Assembly (NCBI GenBank): GCA_028281785.1
Contig: JANQJG010000091.1
Coordinates: 1 to 64,000 of the forward strand
DNA: 64,000 nt
Source: Rhodospirillales bacterium
Lineage (GTDB): Bacteria; Pseudomonadota; Alphaproteobacteria; Rhodospirillales; Shumkoniaceae
Reading direction: 5' to 3'
Below, one piece after another: positions 29,734 to 38,172 of this stretch. The notes below the pieces were generated by a model. That model saw only the letters and a program-made list of their open reading frames with translations. It did no database searches and had not been told where the DNA came from. Each line of letters begins with the position of its first letter. The stretch's first letter is position 1. Position numbers and translations under genes: made by a program.

Positions 29734-31317
29734 GTGACAAACACTCTATCCTCATCCATTCGTCGATGCGGGTGCGGGGCAAATTACCGGCGATTTCTGC
29801 GATATGCGCTTCTGGCGGCCGTGGCGCTGGTCGTTGGCTTCCCGACGACGGGTGGCGCGGAGAATGGGCCGTTCGGGTTCGAGACCGTCGTGGAGCGGGC
29901 CCGTGAGCTGGCGGCCACCGGTTACGAGGAGCCGCGCCGGAATCTTCCGCCGCCCCTCGAGTCATTGAACTATGACCGCTATCGCGACATCCGCTTCCGG
30001 CCGGACCGTGCCCTCTGGCATGGCGAACGTCTGTTCGAGGTGCAGTTCTTCCATCTCGGCTTCCTCTACAGGGAACCTGTCGGGATCCATGTCGTGGAAG
30101 ACGGCCAGACGCGACAGCTTTCCTACAGCCAGGACATGTTCACGTTCGGGCCGCAGGCACCCCGGGATCCCCTGCCCGAGGCTCTCGGCTTTGCCGGTTT
30201 TCGGGTGCACTTTCCTCTGCATGGTCCCGGCTACAAGGACGAAGTCGCGGTCTTTCTCGGTGCCTCCTATTTCCGTGTCCTCGGCCGCGATCAGCACTAC
30301 GGCGCCTCCGTCCGCGGCCTGGCGATCGACACCGCCATGCCCCGCGGCGAGGAGTTTCCCCGTTTCCGCGATTTCTGGCTGATGACGCCGGAGCCCGAGG
30401 CGACGACCCTCACCCTCTATGCCCTTCTCGACAGCCCCCGATATGCCGGTGCCTACGCTTTCGTCATAAATCCTGGAACCGAGACGACGATCGCTGTGCG
30501 CGCGGCCCTGTTTCCCCGGGCCAGGGTCGGGAAGCTGGGCCTGGCGCCGCTGACCAGCATGTACCTATTCGGCGAGCGAACCGCCCGCCGTTTCGACGAT
30601 TACCGGCCCGCGGTACACGATTCGGACGGCCTGCTGATCCACACCGGTGCGGGAGAATGGATCTGGCGTCCGCTGGACAACCCGGCGCAGCTTCAAGTCA
30701 CCGCCTTTCTCGATGAGAACCCGCGCGGCTTCGGTTTGATGCAGCGCGCGCGGGCGTTCGATCGTTATCTCGACCTGGAATCGGCCTATGAGCGCCGCCC
30801 GAGCGTCTGGGTCGAGCCGGACGGGGACTGGGGCAAGGGTGCCGTCGAACTGGTCGAGATCCCTTCGGACGAGGAGGTCAACGACAACATCGTCGCCTAT
30901 TGGCGCCCGGACGCGGTGCCGAATGCCGACGACCGGATGGATCTCGCCTACACTCTCACGGCCCGTCTCGTGGAACCCACCCGTCCGCCTCTCGGCCGAA
31001 CCGTGCGCACGCTGATCGGCTCGGCCGCCATTCCCGGCAGCGATCACAGCCCGCCGGCGGAGATGCGACGATTCGTGGTCGATTTCGAAGGCGGCGACTT
31101 GCCGTTTCTGTCAGCCGGTGAACCGGTCGAGGCCCGGCTCGCCAACTCCGCAGGCGAAGTATCCGAAGTGACGGCGCGCAAGATTCCCGACACGGGAGGC
31201 TGGCGGGTTTCCTTTCGGCTGCTGCCGAAAGGAGGAGATACGGCCGATCTGAGCTTGTTCCTCGAACATCGCGGCCGGCGCGTTTCCGAAACCTGGAAGT
31301 ATCTGTGGCGGCCATGA
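29734..31317 (+). CDS. opgG: Periplasmic glucan biosynthesis protein OpgG/MdoG
   Basis: 527 aa periplasmic protein of osmoregulated glucan synthesis. GTG 29734 gives a leader with a hydrophobic core (YALLAAVALVVGF) and cleavage near TGGAEN. Family segments include FGFETVVERARELA, FQVQFF-like FEVQFFHLGFLY, PLTSMYLFGE, PAVHDSDGLLI and the WVEPDGDWGKGAVELVEIP block. OpgG acts on the beta-1,2-glucan backbone released by OpgH. The stop overlaps the opgH ATG (ATGA), so the two are one operon. Confidence 0.94.
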   Translation: MTNTLSSSIRRCGCGANYRRFLRYALLAAVALVVGFPTTGGAENGPFGFETVVERARELAATGYEEPRRNLPPPLESLNYDRYRDIRFRPDRALWHGERLFEVQFFHLGFLYREPVGIHVVEDGQTRQLSYSQDMFTFGPQAPRDPLPEALGFAGFRVHFPLHGPGYKDEVAVFLGASYFRVLGRDQHYGASVRGLAIDTAMPRGEEFPRFRDFWLMTPEPEATTLTLYALLDSPRYAGAYAFVINPGTETTIAVRAALFPRARVGKLGLAPLTSMYLFGERTARRFDDYRPAVHDSDGLLIHTGAGEWIWRPLDNPAQLQVTAFLDENPRGFGLMQRARAFDRYLDLESAYERRPSVWVEPDGDWGKGAVELVEIPSDEEVNDNIVAYWRPDAVPNADDRMDLAYTLTARLVEPTRPPLGRTVRTLIGSAAIPGSDHSPPAEMRRFVVDFEGGDLPFLSAGEPVEARLANSAGEVSEVTARKIPDTGGWRVSFRLLPKGGDTADLSLFLEHRGRRVSETWKYLWRP

Positions 31318-33302
31318 TGGATACGACTCATTTCCTCACCGAACGCTGGTCCGTGGCGGCTCGAATCCGGGATCTGGCCGTCATCGAAACGCCCCGGCCA
31401 GGGCTCAGACGGACCGGATTTTTTGGTCTCGTCGGGCTCACGACCATTGCCGCGACCTTCGTCATGGCCGAGGTTCTCTCGGCCAACGGCATGAGCCTGC
31501 TCGAAGCCGCGGTGCTTATCCTCTTCGCCGTCAACCTGGCCTGGATCGCGTTGTCGTTCTGGACGGCCATGGCCGGTTTCGTTCTCCGCCTGTTCGACCG
31601 CGACCCGGTCAGCCTGCGTCGTCGCAAGTGCGTGCCTCGGCCGACCTCCTTTCCGCGCACCGCGATCGTCATGCCTGTCTTCCAGGAGGACCCCGCGCGG
31701 GTTTTCGCTGGACTGGAGGCCATCTACAGGTCTCTCGCCGCGACCGGCCAACTGGAGGATTTCGACTTCTTCGTCCTCAGCGACACCCGGGACGAGGGGC
31801 TGGCCGAGGCCGAGCGTGCGGCTTGGCGGGATTTCAGTCGGCGGATGGACGGCGCCCGGGTGTTCTACCGACGGCGGCGGGACAATACCGGCCGCAAGGC
31901 GGGCAACATCGCCGATTTTTGCCGGCGCTGGGGGCGGCACTACCCCTACATGATCGTCCTCGATGCCGACAGCCTGATGTCCGGCGAGACCATTCTTGAG
32001 CTTGTGTCGCGGATGGAGGCGAATCCCCGGATGGGCCTTCTGCAGACGCAGCCGGTGCCGGTCAATCGCGAAACCCTTTTCGCGCGCTTCATCCAGTTCG
32101 CGTCACGGCTCTACGGTCCGATGTTGGCCAGCGGCGCCAGCTTTTGGCAGCTCGGCGAGGGCAATTTCTGGGGTCACAACGCGATCATCCGGACGCAAGC
32201 CTTCATGGCCCATTGCGGGTTGCCCGAGCTGCCCGGCAGGCCGCCGCTTGGCGGTCAGATCCTCAGTCACGATTTCGTCGAGGCGGCGCTCCTGCGCCGG
32301 GCCGGCTGGCATGTCTGCTTTGCCGACGATCTGGAGGGCAGTTACGAGGAGGTGCCGACCAATCTGATCGACTATGCCCAGCGTGACCGCCGCTGGTGCC
32401 AGGGCAACCTCCAGCATCTCAAGCTCGTGTCGGCCAGCGGCCTGCATCCGCTCAGCCGGCTTCATTTGCTCTGCGGCGCCCAAGCGTATCTGGCCTCCCT
32501 GTTCTGGCTCGCCATGCTGGTTCTTACGACGGTCGCCATCATCGCCCACGCCCTGTCCGGACACGCCTATTTCCCCTTCGACTACCAGCTGCATCCGATC
32601 TGGCCGGTGTTCAAATCGGCGGAGATCCACCTCCTGCTCACGGTGACCATGGCTCTTCTCTGGTTGCCCAAGCTGTGGGGGTTGGCACTGGCGCTGGTAA
32701 GAGCCGAGGCTAGGCGAGGCTTCGGGGGCGCCGGACGGCTTCTCCTGAGCGCCGGTTGCGAGGCGCTCTTCTCGGTTTTGATCGCGCCGCTGATGATGGT
32801 TTTCCATACCCGCTTCGTGGTTTCGGTGTTGGCGGGGTGGAGCGTCCAATGGTCGGCGCAGGCTCGCGACGAGCGTGGCCTGGCCCTCGGCGAAGCTGCC
32901 CGGAGACTGGGGCCGTCCGTTCTCCTGGGATTGGCGTGGGGGGCGGTCCTCTGGTGGTTCGCGCCCAATTTCATCTGGTGGTTTGTGCCTATTCTCGCAG
33001 GGTTATGGCTGGGCTTCCCCCTGGCCTTGTGGTCGAGTCGCAGTGATCTCGGCATCCGGGCACGAACCAGAGGCCTCCTGCTCACGCCCGAGGAGACGGC
33101 GCCGCCCCCGGTGCTTGAAGGTTTGCGGGCGGCGCTCCGGAAGGGCGGCAGCGAAGGCGTCGGGTTGGCGGAGAGAGAGTTCCCGGAGGTTCCCGACGAC
33201 CTCATCGGCCAGATGCCGACGCAAATCCTTGAGCGACCGTGGTCTCAACCCCCTCGAACGCCCCGCCGTATCGGGGCGCCAAAGGTGTCCACGCCCGCTT
33301 GA
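31314..33302 (+). CDS. opgH: Glucan biosynthesis glucosyltransferase OpgH/MdoH
   Basis: 662 aa inner-membrane GT2 enzyme that makes the linear beta-1,2-glucan from UDP-glucose. Membrane helices flank a cytoplasmic catalytic domain with TAIVMPVFQEDPARVFAGL, the D-x-D site VLDADSLMSG, the acceptor region ILSHDFVEAALLRRAGW and the Q-x2-RW motif RDRRWCQGNLQH. ATG 31314 is used; a GTG at 31305 is also in frame. It is shorter than E. coli MdoH (about 847 aa) because of a short N-terminus, as in other Alphaproteobacteria. Confidence 0.94.
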   Translation: MMDTTHFLTERWSVAARIRDLAVIETPRPGLRRTGFFGLVGLTTIAATFVMAEVLSANGMSLLEAAVLILFAVNLAWIALSFWTAMAGFVLRLFDRDPVSLRRRKCVPRPTSFPRTAIVMPVFQEDPARVFAGLEAIYRSLAATGQLEDFDFFVLSDTRDEGLAEAERAAWRDFSRRMDGARVFYRRRRDNTGRKAGNIADFCRRWGRHYPYMIVLDADSLMSGETILELVSRMEANPRMGLLQTQPVPVNRETLFARFIQFASRLYGPMLASGASFWQLGEGNFWGHNAIIRTQAFMAHCGLPELPGRPPLGGQILSHDFVEAALLRRAGWHVCFADDLEGSYEEVPTNLIDYAQRDRRWCQGNLQHLKLVSASGLHPLSRLHLLCGAQAYLASLFWLAMLVLTTVAIIAHALSGHAYFPFDYQLHPIWPVFKSAEIHLLLTVTMALLWLPKLWGLALALVRAEARRGFGGAGRLLLSAGCEALFSVLIAPLMMVFHTRFVVSVLAGWSVQWSAQARDERGLALGEAARRLGPSVLLGLAWGAVLWWFAPNFIWWFVPILAGLWLGFPLALWSSRSDLGIRARTRGLLLTPEETAPPPVLEGLRAALRKGGSEGVGLAEREFPEVPDDLIGQMPTQILERPWSQPPRTPRRIGAPKVSTPA

Positions 33303-33363
33303 CGATATCGGATAAGGGACGCTATGCGTCTGCGGTCTCGCGGGCGTGAGGCGAACCGCTTGA

Positions 33364-34122
33364 TCAGCCGGCCAGACGCTTGAGCCGCTGGGAGGCGTCG
33401 CCGACGCCGCGCGGCTTGCCCCTTGCCTTTGCCAGGGCCGTGGCGATATGGGAATCATCGGACAAGCGGTCCGTGGACATGGCCTGCGCGACCCGTCCCA
33501 TGGCGTCTGTTTCCGCGCGGACGCGCGCGGTCTCGCTGTTCATCGCCTCGAGCGCCACGCTCACGGTGGAAAGGGCGTCCGCCAAACCCATCCCGCGGCG
33601 GCCGGCACGCTCCTCGGCGCGGCGTTTTCGCAGCTGGGCCGTCTCCATCTCGCGCCGCGCGCTCTGCAGCTGGGACCGCGAGTCCTTGAGCTTCCGCGCG
33701 AGTTCGTCGAAGGACTGGCGCAGTTCCGCGCTCCAGGCTTCCACCTCTTCATCTTCCTTTTGCTCGCGATCGAGTTCAGCTTGAAGTTCCTCGAGCCGAT
33801 CGACCAGTCGGTGGAGGCTGCTCTCGACCTCCGCCTTCCGCTCCGCGTCCTGAATGTCGTCGAGTTCCGCCTGGAGATGACGCGCGGCTTCGAGATGTTC
33901 TTCATAGGTCCGGCGGATCTGCTGCGTTTCCTGGTGTTCGCGCCGAACTTCCGCCTCGGCCTCGGCCAATCGCTGGCCCAGCTTGTGCAGCTCGGCCTCC
34001 ATCATACTGATCTGCGCGCGGCTTGCGGTTTCGGGATCGAAGGTCACGACGGCCTGCGTGAACTCGTTCAGAACCTCGGCCGCCTTACCGGTTCCGTAGT
34101 GTTTCAGGAAACGCCACACCAT
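33364..34122 (-). CDS. Coiled-coil protein of unknown function
   Basis: 252 aa, ATG 34122 with AGGAG seven bases upstream. Residues 35-165 form one long, highly charged heptad-repeat coiled coil rich in Glu, Arg and Gln. A short N-terminal segment (VWRFLKHYGTGKAAEVLNEF) could be an amphipathic membrane-binding helix. The shape recalls PspA/IM30 proteins, but their conserved start is absent, so I do not assign it. It is divergent from a small membrane ORF with an OxyR-like palindrome between them, hinting at a stress role. No homologue is recognised. Confidence 0.8.
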   Translation of the reverse strand: MVWRFLKHYGTGKAAEVLNEFTQAVVTFDPETASRAQISMMEAELHKLGQRLAEAEAEVRREHQETQQIRRTYEEHLEAARHLQAELDDIQDAERKAEVESSLHRLVDRLEELQAELDREQKEDEEVEAWSAELRQSFDELARKLKDSRSQLQSARREMETAQLRKRRAEERAGRRGMGLADALSTVSVALEAMNSETARVRAETDAMGRVAQAMSTDRLSDDSHIATALAKARGKPRGVGDASQRLKRLAG

Positions 34123-34278
34123 AGACACTCTCCTAACCCGCGATCTTTTGTTTGGTTACATCCGTGGGCAGGAGATGAGGGCTGATCCAAGGCAACGCAA
34201 ATCGATTTATATGCCGCGCTTGATAGATAAAACCGATCAGCCGCCGATGTGAACTTCGCGACCGTTCAATGACGAGCG

Positions 34279-34304
34279 ATAGACTTAAGCTATCAATATT
34301 CTAT
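34279..34304. promoter_or_regulatory. OxyR-type palindrome ATAG-N7-CTAT-N7-CTAT
   Basis: ATAG (34279-34282) and CTAT (34290-34293) are seven bases apart, inside the longer palindrome GATAG..CTATC. A further CTAT follows after another seven bases (34301-34304). This is the OxyR tetranucleotide spacing. It lies in the 264-base divergent region between the coiled-coil gene and the small membrane ORF. A weaker ATAG-N7-CGAT is at 34223-34237. Confidence 0.5.
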
Positions 34305-34386
34305 ATCCAATCGATTATTCTGATCACTTGGGAGTAACCAATTGGAGTAGTGCGAGATAACTCGAAATCATTAGGAGGGCGGTGAG

Positions 34387-34611
34387 ATGAACCCTACCTC
34401 TGACATGGCGATCAATGTGACAAACCAAATTGCCGTCACGCGTGTCGTCGCCATCACGGGCGTTTCGGCGATGCTCGCACTCATCCAGGTTCCCGAGCTT
34501 CGGGCGGCGCTCTTTCATTCGCTGATGTTTCTTTCGATGGTGGTCAGCGCTGCTGATCGCGTTGTTCACGCGGGCGCCTTTTCATGGTCCGAGCATCTCG
34601 CGATGGGATGA
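34387..34611 (+). CDS. Small hydrophobic protein, possibly frameshifted
   Basis: 74 aa. The start is supported by AGGAGGG eight bases upstream. Two hydrophobic stretches (VVAITGVSAMLALIQV and LFHSLMFLSMVVSAA) suggest a small membrane protein. The stop comes at 34609. In the +1 frame a plausible continuation reads RWDEAAAFLFLAIGAGAFV and further to a TGA at about 34708, with a third hydrophobic segment. The native protein may therefore be about 107 aa and broken here by an indel. No family is recognised. Confidence 0.5.
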   Translation: MNPTSDMAINVTNQIAVTRVVAITGVSAMLALIQVPELRAALFHSLMFLSMVVSAADRVVHAGAFSWSEHLAMG

Positions 34612-34736
34612 GGCGGCGGCCTTTCTGTTCCTGGCCATCGGGGCTGGCGCGTTTGTCGATCACGAAGCCCTTGCGGCACTCGCTTGGGAAGAGTCTGCCG
34701 CTGGTTCATGAGGACCGTGTGGGCGGGGGTCTCTGC

Positions 34737-35114
34737 TCAGCCGGCTGTCTCCTCGATGGAGTCCATCCTGTCGGCGTAGAACGCCATATGGTCCTTGATG
34801 TCGGCCACGGCCGGAAAGGGCGCTTCATAGGACCAGACGGCGTTCTCGGCCGACCGTCCATCGACGTCGACGCTCCAATAGGCTGCGTCGCCCTTGTAGG
34901 GGCAACGGGTCTGACGGTCCGTGCGCCTGAGGTGCGCCATGTGCACGTCCTCGCGTGGGATGTAGTGCACCGGGGGCAGGCTGGCCTCCCGCAACATCAA
35001 GGCGTGACGCGTATCCGCGATGGTTCGGCCGTGGAAACGGACTGTTACCCGGTTCGGGTTGAGGTCGATGGTGATCGGGTGGTCAGGGCCTGGGATCTTC
35101 ATCGCAGTCTCCAT
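34737..35114 (-). CDS. DUF427-family protein
   Basis: 125 aa from ATG 35114; ATG 35102, which has GGAG upstream, is an equally good start giving the usual KIPGPDHPI opening. The whole protein is one DUF427 domain: VRFHGRTIADTRHALMLRE, the PVHYIPREDV motif, then CPYKGDAAYWSV and a C-terminal YADRMDSI. The molecular role of the family is not established. It is divergent from the exported superoxide dismutase with 143 bases between starts. Confidence 0.88.
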   Translation of the reverse strand: METAMKIPGPDHPITIDLNPNRVTVRFHGRTIADTRHALMLREASLPPVHYIPREDVHMAHLRRTDRQTRCPYKGDAAYWSVDVDGRSAENAVWSYEAPFPAVADIKDHMAFYADRMDSIEETAG

Positions 35115-35257
35115 CTCGGTTTCCCACCTATGTAGGAAGCGTGAATACCGGCAGCGACGGCTTAAGACGGAATTCCGAGGCGGGGTTGTCCGCGGGACAC
35201 GAGACTTTCCCAAAGATTTCGTTCCCCGATCCCTTTCCACATAGATGGAGAAACGAC

Positions 35258-35950
35258 ATGCACCTTGATCGACGACGGTTCGTTCAGGGCACCGGCGCGG
35301 CCCTTCTAGCCGGGCTCGCTCCGACATTTACAGGTGTTGCGCGAGCCGCCGCGCCCTTCGCGCATCCGCCCTTGCCCTATGCCGAGGCCGCGCTCGTCCC
35401 GACAATCTCAGAGCGGACGGTTCGGCTTCATTACGGCGTTCACCATGCGGGCTATTTCCGCAATCTCAACCGACTGGTCGAGGGGACCGACTTCGCGGAC
35501 ATGGGCCTGGAGGACGTGGTGCGGAAGACGGCCGGTCGGGCCGAGCATTCGGGCGTCTTCAACAATGCCGGGCAGGCCTGGAATCACATCGTCTACTGGG
35601 AGCAGATGACCCCGGGCGGACCGTCCGCTCCTGGCGGCGATCTGGCTCGCATGATCGATCGGGACTTCGGCGGTTTGGCCGATTTCCGAGCGGCGTTTCT
35701 GAAGCAGGCCACCGGCGTCTTCGGGAGCGGCTGGGCTTGGCTGGTACTGGAAGAGGGCAAGCTCGCCCTGATGGGCACGCAGAACGCGGACAATCCCCTG
35801 GCCCATGGCAAGGCCACGCTCCTCGGTATCGATGTCTGGGAGCATGCCTATTACCTTGACTACGAGAGCCGGCGGGGGGCACATGTGACCGCGGTGCTCG
35901 AAAAGCTCGTCAATTGGGACGTGGTCGCGGGACGTCTCGCGGCCAAGTGA
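35258..35950 (+). CDS. sodB: Tat-exported Fe/Mn superoxide dismutase
   Basis: 230 aa. The N-terminus DRRRFVQGTGAALLAGLAP is a twin-arginine signal with cleavage near ARAA, so the enzyme should fold with its metal in the cytoplasm and be exported. The mature part is an Fe/Mn-SOD: first His ligand in LHYGVHHAGYF, second in AWNHIVYWEQM, then Asp and His in DVWEHAYYLDY. GGAG precedes ATG 35258 by seven bases. It removes superoxide in the periplasm. It is followed in the same direction by an OxyR paralogue. The Fe versus Mn preference is not certain. Confidence 0.9.
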   Translation: MHLDRRRFVQGTGAALLAGLAPTFTGVARAAAPFAHPPLPYAEAALVPTISERTVRLHYGVHHAGYFRNLNRLVEGTDFADMGLEDVVRKTAGRAEHSGVFNNAGQAWNHIVYWEQMTPGGPSAPGGDLARMIDRDFGGLADFRAAFLKQATGVFGSGWAWLVLEEGKLALMGTQNADNPLAHGKATLLGIDVWEHAYYLDYESRRGAHVTAVLEKLVNWDVVAGRLAAK

Positions 35951-36098
35951 CGCCGGGGTTATCGACCGGTAAAGGCACCGCGTTGGTGGACGGGCGGGTT
36001 GCATAAGGCGGGCACAGACCCATTCTTAGCTGTGGTGACCGGGTTCGGATCGGCGCGCAGGCGCCGCCGGTCCGGTTGCGTTGCAGGGAGCCCATGCC

Positions 36099-37025
36099 AT
36101 GCCGACGCTGAGACAGCTTCGCTATTTGGTCGCCGTGGCCGACACGTTGAATTTCCGGCGTGCCGCCCAGGCCTGCCATGTAAGCCAACCGACTCTCAGC
36201 GCCCAGCTCAGGGCCCTGGAGGAACGGCTCGAGGTGCAACTCGTCGAACGCAGCCGCCATCGGGTCCTGCTGACTCCCATCGGCCGGGAGATCGCCACCC
36301 GGTCCCGCGAAGTCCTGGCCAGCGTCCAGGACATCGTCGACATCGCCGACCGCGGCCGCCACATCCTGGAAGGCATGCTGAAGCTGGGCGTGCTTCCGTC
36401 GCTTGGACCCTATCTGCTGCCGCATGTCCTGCCTTATCTCAAGGTGCGCTATCCCAAGCTCGCGCTCTATCTGCGCGAGGATACCGCGGGGCGCCTTCTG
36501 CGCCAGCTCGACGATGGTGATCTCGATCTCCTGATCTTTCCCCTTCCCGTGACCCGCGACGGCTTCGACTACACGCCCCTGTTCGATGAACCCCTTCTGA
36601 TTGCCTTTCCAAGGGAACACCCGCTTGCGAATAAAGAGAGGCCTCGCGGGCGCGACCTAAAGGGGGAGACGATCCTCGCGCTCGAGCGTGGGCACAGCCT
36701 TCACGACACGGTGCTCGACCTGGCCCGCGAGCACGGGGCAAAGCCGCTTCTGGATTTCGAGGCGACCAGCCTGGATACGCTGCGGCAGATGGCCACGATG
36801 GGGGTCGGCGCGACCTTTCTGCCCGCGCTTTACGTCAAGGCGGAGGCCGTCGACGACCCGCAGATCGCGGTGCGGCATTTCTCGGACCCTGAACCCAAGC
36901 GTCGCATCGGCCTGGTTTGGCGCAGGAAGTCGGCGCGGCGGAGCGAATATCTCGCACTGGCGACACATGTGCGTGACGCCCTGGCCGACAGCGTGCCCGA
37001 GGTCATGTTGTTGAGCCGGGATTAA
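36099..37025 (+). CDS. OxyR-like LysR regulator lacking the redox cysteines
   Basis: 308 aa LysR-type protein with clear OxyR-like architecture: helix-turn-helix near FRRAAQACHVSQPTLSAQL and the VLPSLGPYLLPHVLPYLK start of the sensor domain. At the redox-loop positions it has Ser200 and Ala209 (GHSLHDTVLDLA), where OxyR at 7997 has Cys200 and Cys209. It therefore cannot form the peroxide-sensing disulfide and must respond to another signal or act constitutively. GGGAG precedes ATG 36099. It lies just downstream of the SOD gene, and an OxyR-type palindrome follows 44 bases after its stop. Confidence 0.88.
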   Translation: MPTLRQLRYLVAVADTLNFRRAAQACHVSQPTLSAQLRALEERLEVQLVERSRHRVLLTPIGREIATRSREVLASVQDIVDIADRGRHILEGMLKLGVLPSLGPYLLPHVLPYLKVRYPKLALYLREDTAGRLLRQLDDGDLDLLIFPLPVTRDGFDYTPLFDEPLLIAFPREHPLANKERPRGRDLKGETILALERGHSLHDTVLDLAREHGAKPLLDFEATSLDTLRQMATMGVGATFLPALYVKAEAVDDPQIAVRHFSDPEPKRRIGLVWRRKSARRSEYLALATHVRDALADSVPEVMLLSRD

Positions 37026-37068
37026 ACCATGAGCCCGATTCGGACGGGATGGGTGACGGTGCCGCAAA

Positions 37069-37089
37069 TTGATAGAATTTATCTATCAA
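37069..37089. promoter_or_regulatory. OxyR-type palindrome TTGATAG-N7-CTATCAA
   Basis: A perfect 7-bp inverted repeat around a seven-base spacer contains ATAG-N7-CTAT, the OxyR half-operator. It is the strongest of the three such sites in the window. It lies after the Cys-less OxyR paralogue and upstream of the zeta-like/ftsH/mrp genes, although those begin 685 bases away. Confidence 0.5.
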
Positions 37090-37773
37090 AAGTGAATTAA
37101 AATACAGTTTGCGTTATCAGGGCCGGACTTCCATTTTCTCTTGGGTGAGGGGCCGATTGAATGTCTCGGGAATAATCGCCGGCCCGGCGGCGGTTATCCA
37201 TGGCCCCCAAGATCCGGACATTTGATCACCCCTCACCTTCGATTTCCTTCGGCGACCGACTTATGTCGGGCAGCACCGTGGCCGCCGAGGTCAGCCGAAC
37301 GACGGAGGTTATGAGCGTGATACAATCCGTATTGAGCGCGCGCGCCCTATGGGCTCAGCTCCCGGTTTTATCGGCGAAGCAGACCCCGGCCGCGATCACC
37401 TCGGTTGATCTGGAAACTGCGGTGGACAAAGTACCGCCGCCTGCGGAGAGCGGGCGCGGCCAAGTCGTCGATGTCGAGGTGTGAGCCCTTGCTTTTTGCG
37501 GGCAAGTGAATGGAGGAACGCAGTTATCGGCTTGGCTTTGAACGGACGCATGGATGAGCCGTCCGCAAGTGGCCATGGCTGCCTCGGGGAGCGTGGATGG
37601 CGTGCCGCCCGGCATATCGGGATCGTGGCGGGAGCCGTCGAATCCCGCCTTCAGCGGCGGTCTGGGGGCATGGGCTTTCCGCGTGGCCGGCGCATTCGGC
37701 ACGTCAATGCCTTGGCGGTCTATCGCGTCCGCTGACCGGCAATTACGAACCGAATTCGTGACGGAGAAGAAGG
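37090..37773. other. Long intergenic region, possible small ORF at 37311-37484
   Basis: This 684-base stretch has no recognisable gene. A 58-codon ORF at 37311-37484 (or GTG 37317, with GGAGG eight bases upstream) has a ribosome-binding site but no recognisable domain. Several overlapping open frames at 37481-37907 look like codon-bias noise. The region probably holds the promoter of the zeta-like/ftsH genes and perhaps a leader RNA or degraded gene. Confidence 0.4.
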
Positions 37774-38133
37774 ATGGTTGCACTCAACAAGAAAGCGAAG
37801 GGCGAGGAGGCAAAACTGAGCATCGGCCAAGAGCTGGCCTTCAAGATCAAGGCTCGGCGCAACCGGCTCCTTGGGCTTTGGGCGGCGTCGCGCATGGGCT
37901 TCGATGATGATGCGAGCCTCGACTATGCGCAGGGGATCGTGGGTCAAGGCGTGGTTGCCACGGACGAAGAATTGGCGCGACTGGTTTCAGCCGATCTGTC
38001 CGTGAGTGGTATTGAGGATTCCGCGGCCGGCGTCGTCCACGAACTGAACCGGCTCGATGAGTTGGCGAGAATGGAACTCGGCGCCGTGGATGGAGGCTCG
38101 CCGGGCTCGGAGAGCCGGGCGGACGGCCCGTAA
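37774..38133 (+). CDS. DUF1476 protein, paralogue of ATP synthase inhibitor zeta
   Basis: 119 aa. The core ELAFKIKARRNRLLGLWAAS with the following MGF..ASLDYAQGIV is the DUF1476 signature of the alphaproteobacterial F1-ATPase inhibitor zeta. In characterised zeta the inhibitory region is the extreme N-terminus, usually TTFDDREKAFE-like; here it is replaced by a basic VALNKKAKGEE. The protein is also about 15 residues longer at the C-terminus. GGAG lies seven bases before ATG 37774. It is followed after 39 bases by ftsH. It may be a zeta variant with altered activity; function is inferred from family only. Confidence 0.8.
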   Translation: MVALNKKAKGEEAKLSIGQELAFKIKARRNRLLGLWAASRMGFDDDASLDYAQGIVGQGVVATDEELARLVSADLSVSGIEDSAAGVVHELNRLDELARMELGAVDGGSPGSESRADGP

Positions 38134-38172
38134 TTTCGGCGTCAAGTTGATCGAAGGGTAGGCGGAAAAAAA

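Noticed and set aside
37481-37907. Several overlapping ORFs before the zeta-like gene
   Set aside because: No ribosome-binding site fits them well, no family resemblance, and frames on both strands are equally open.
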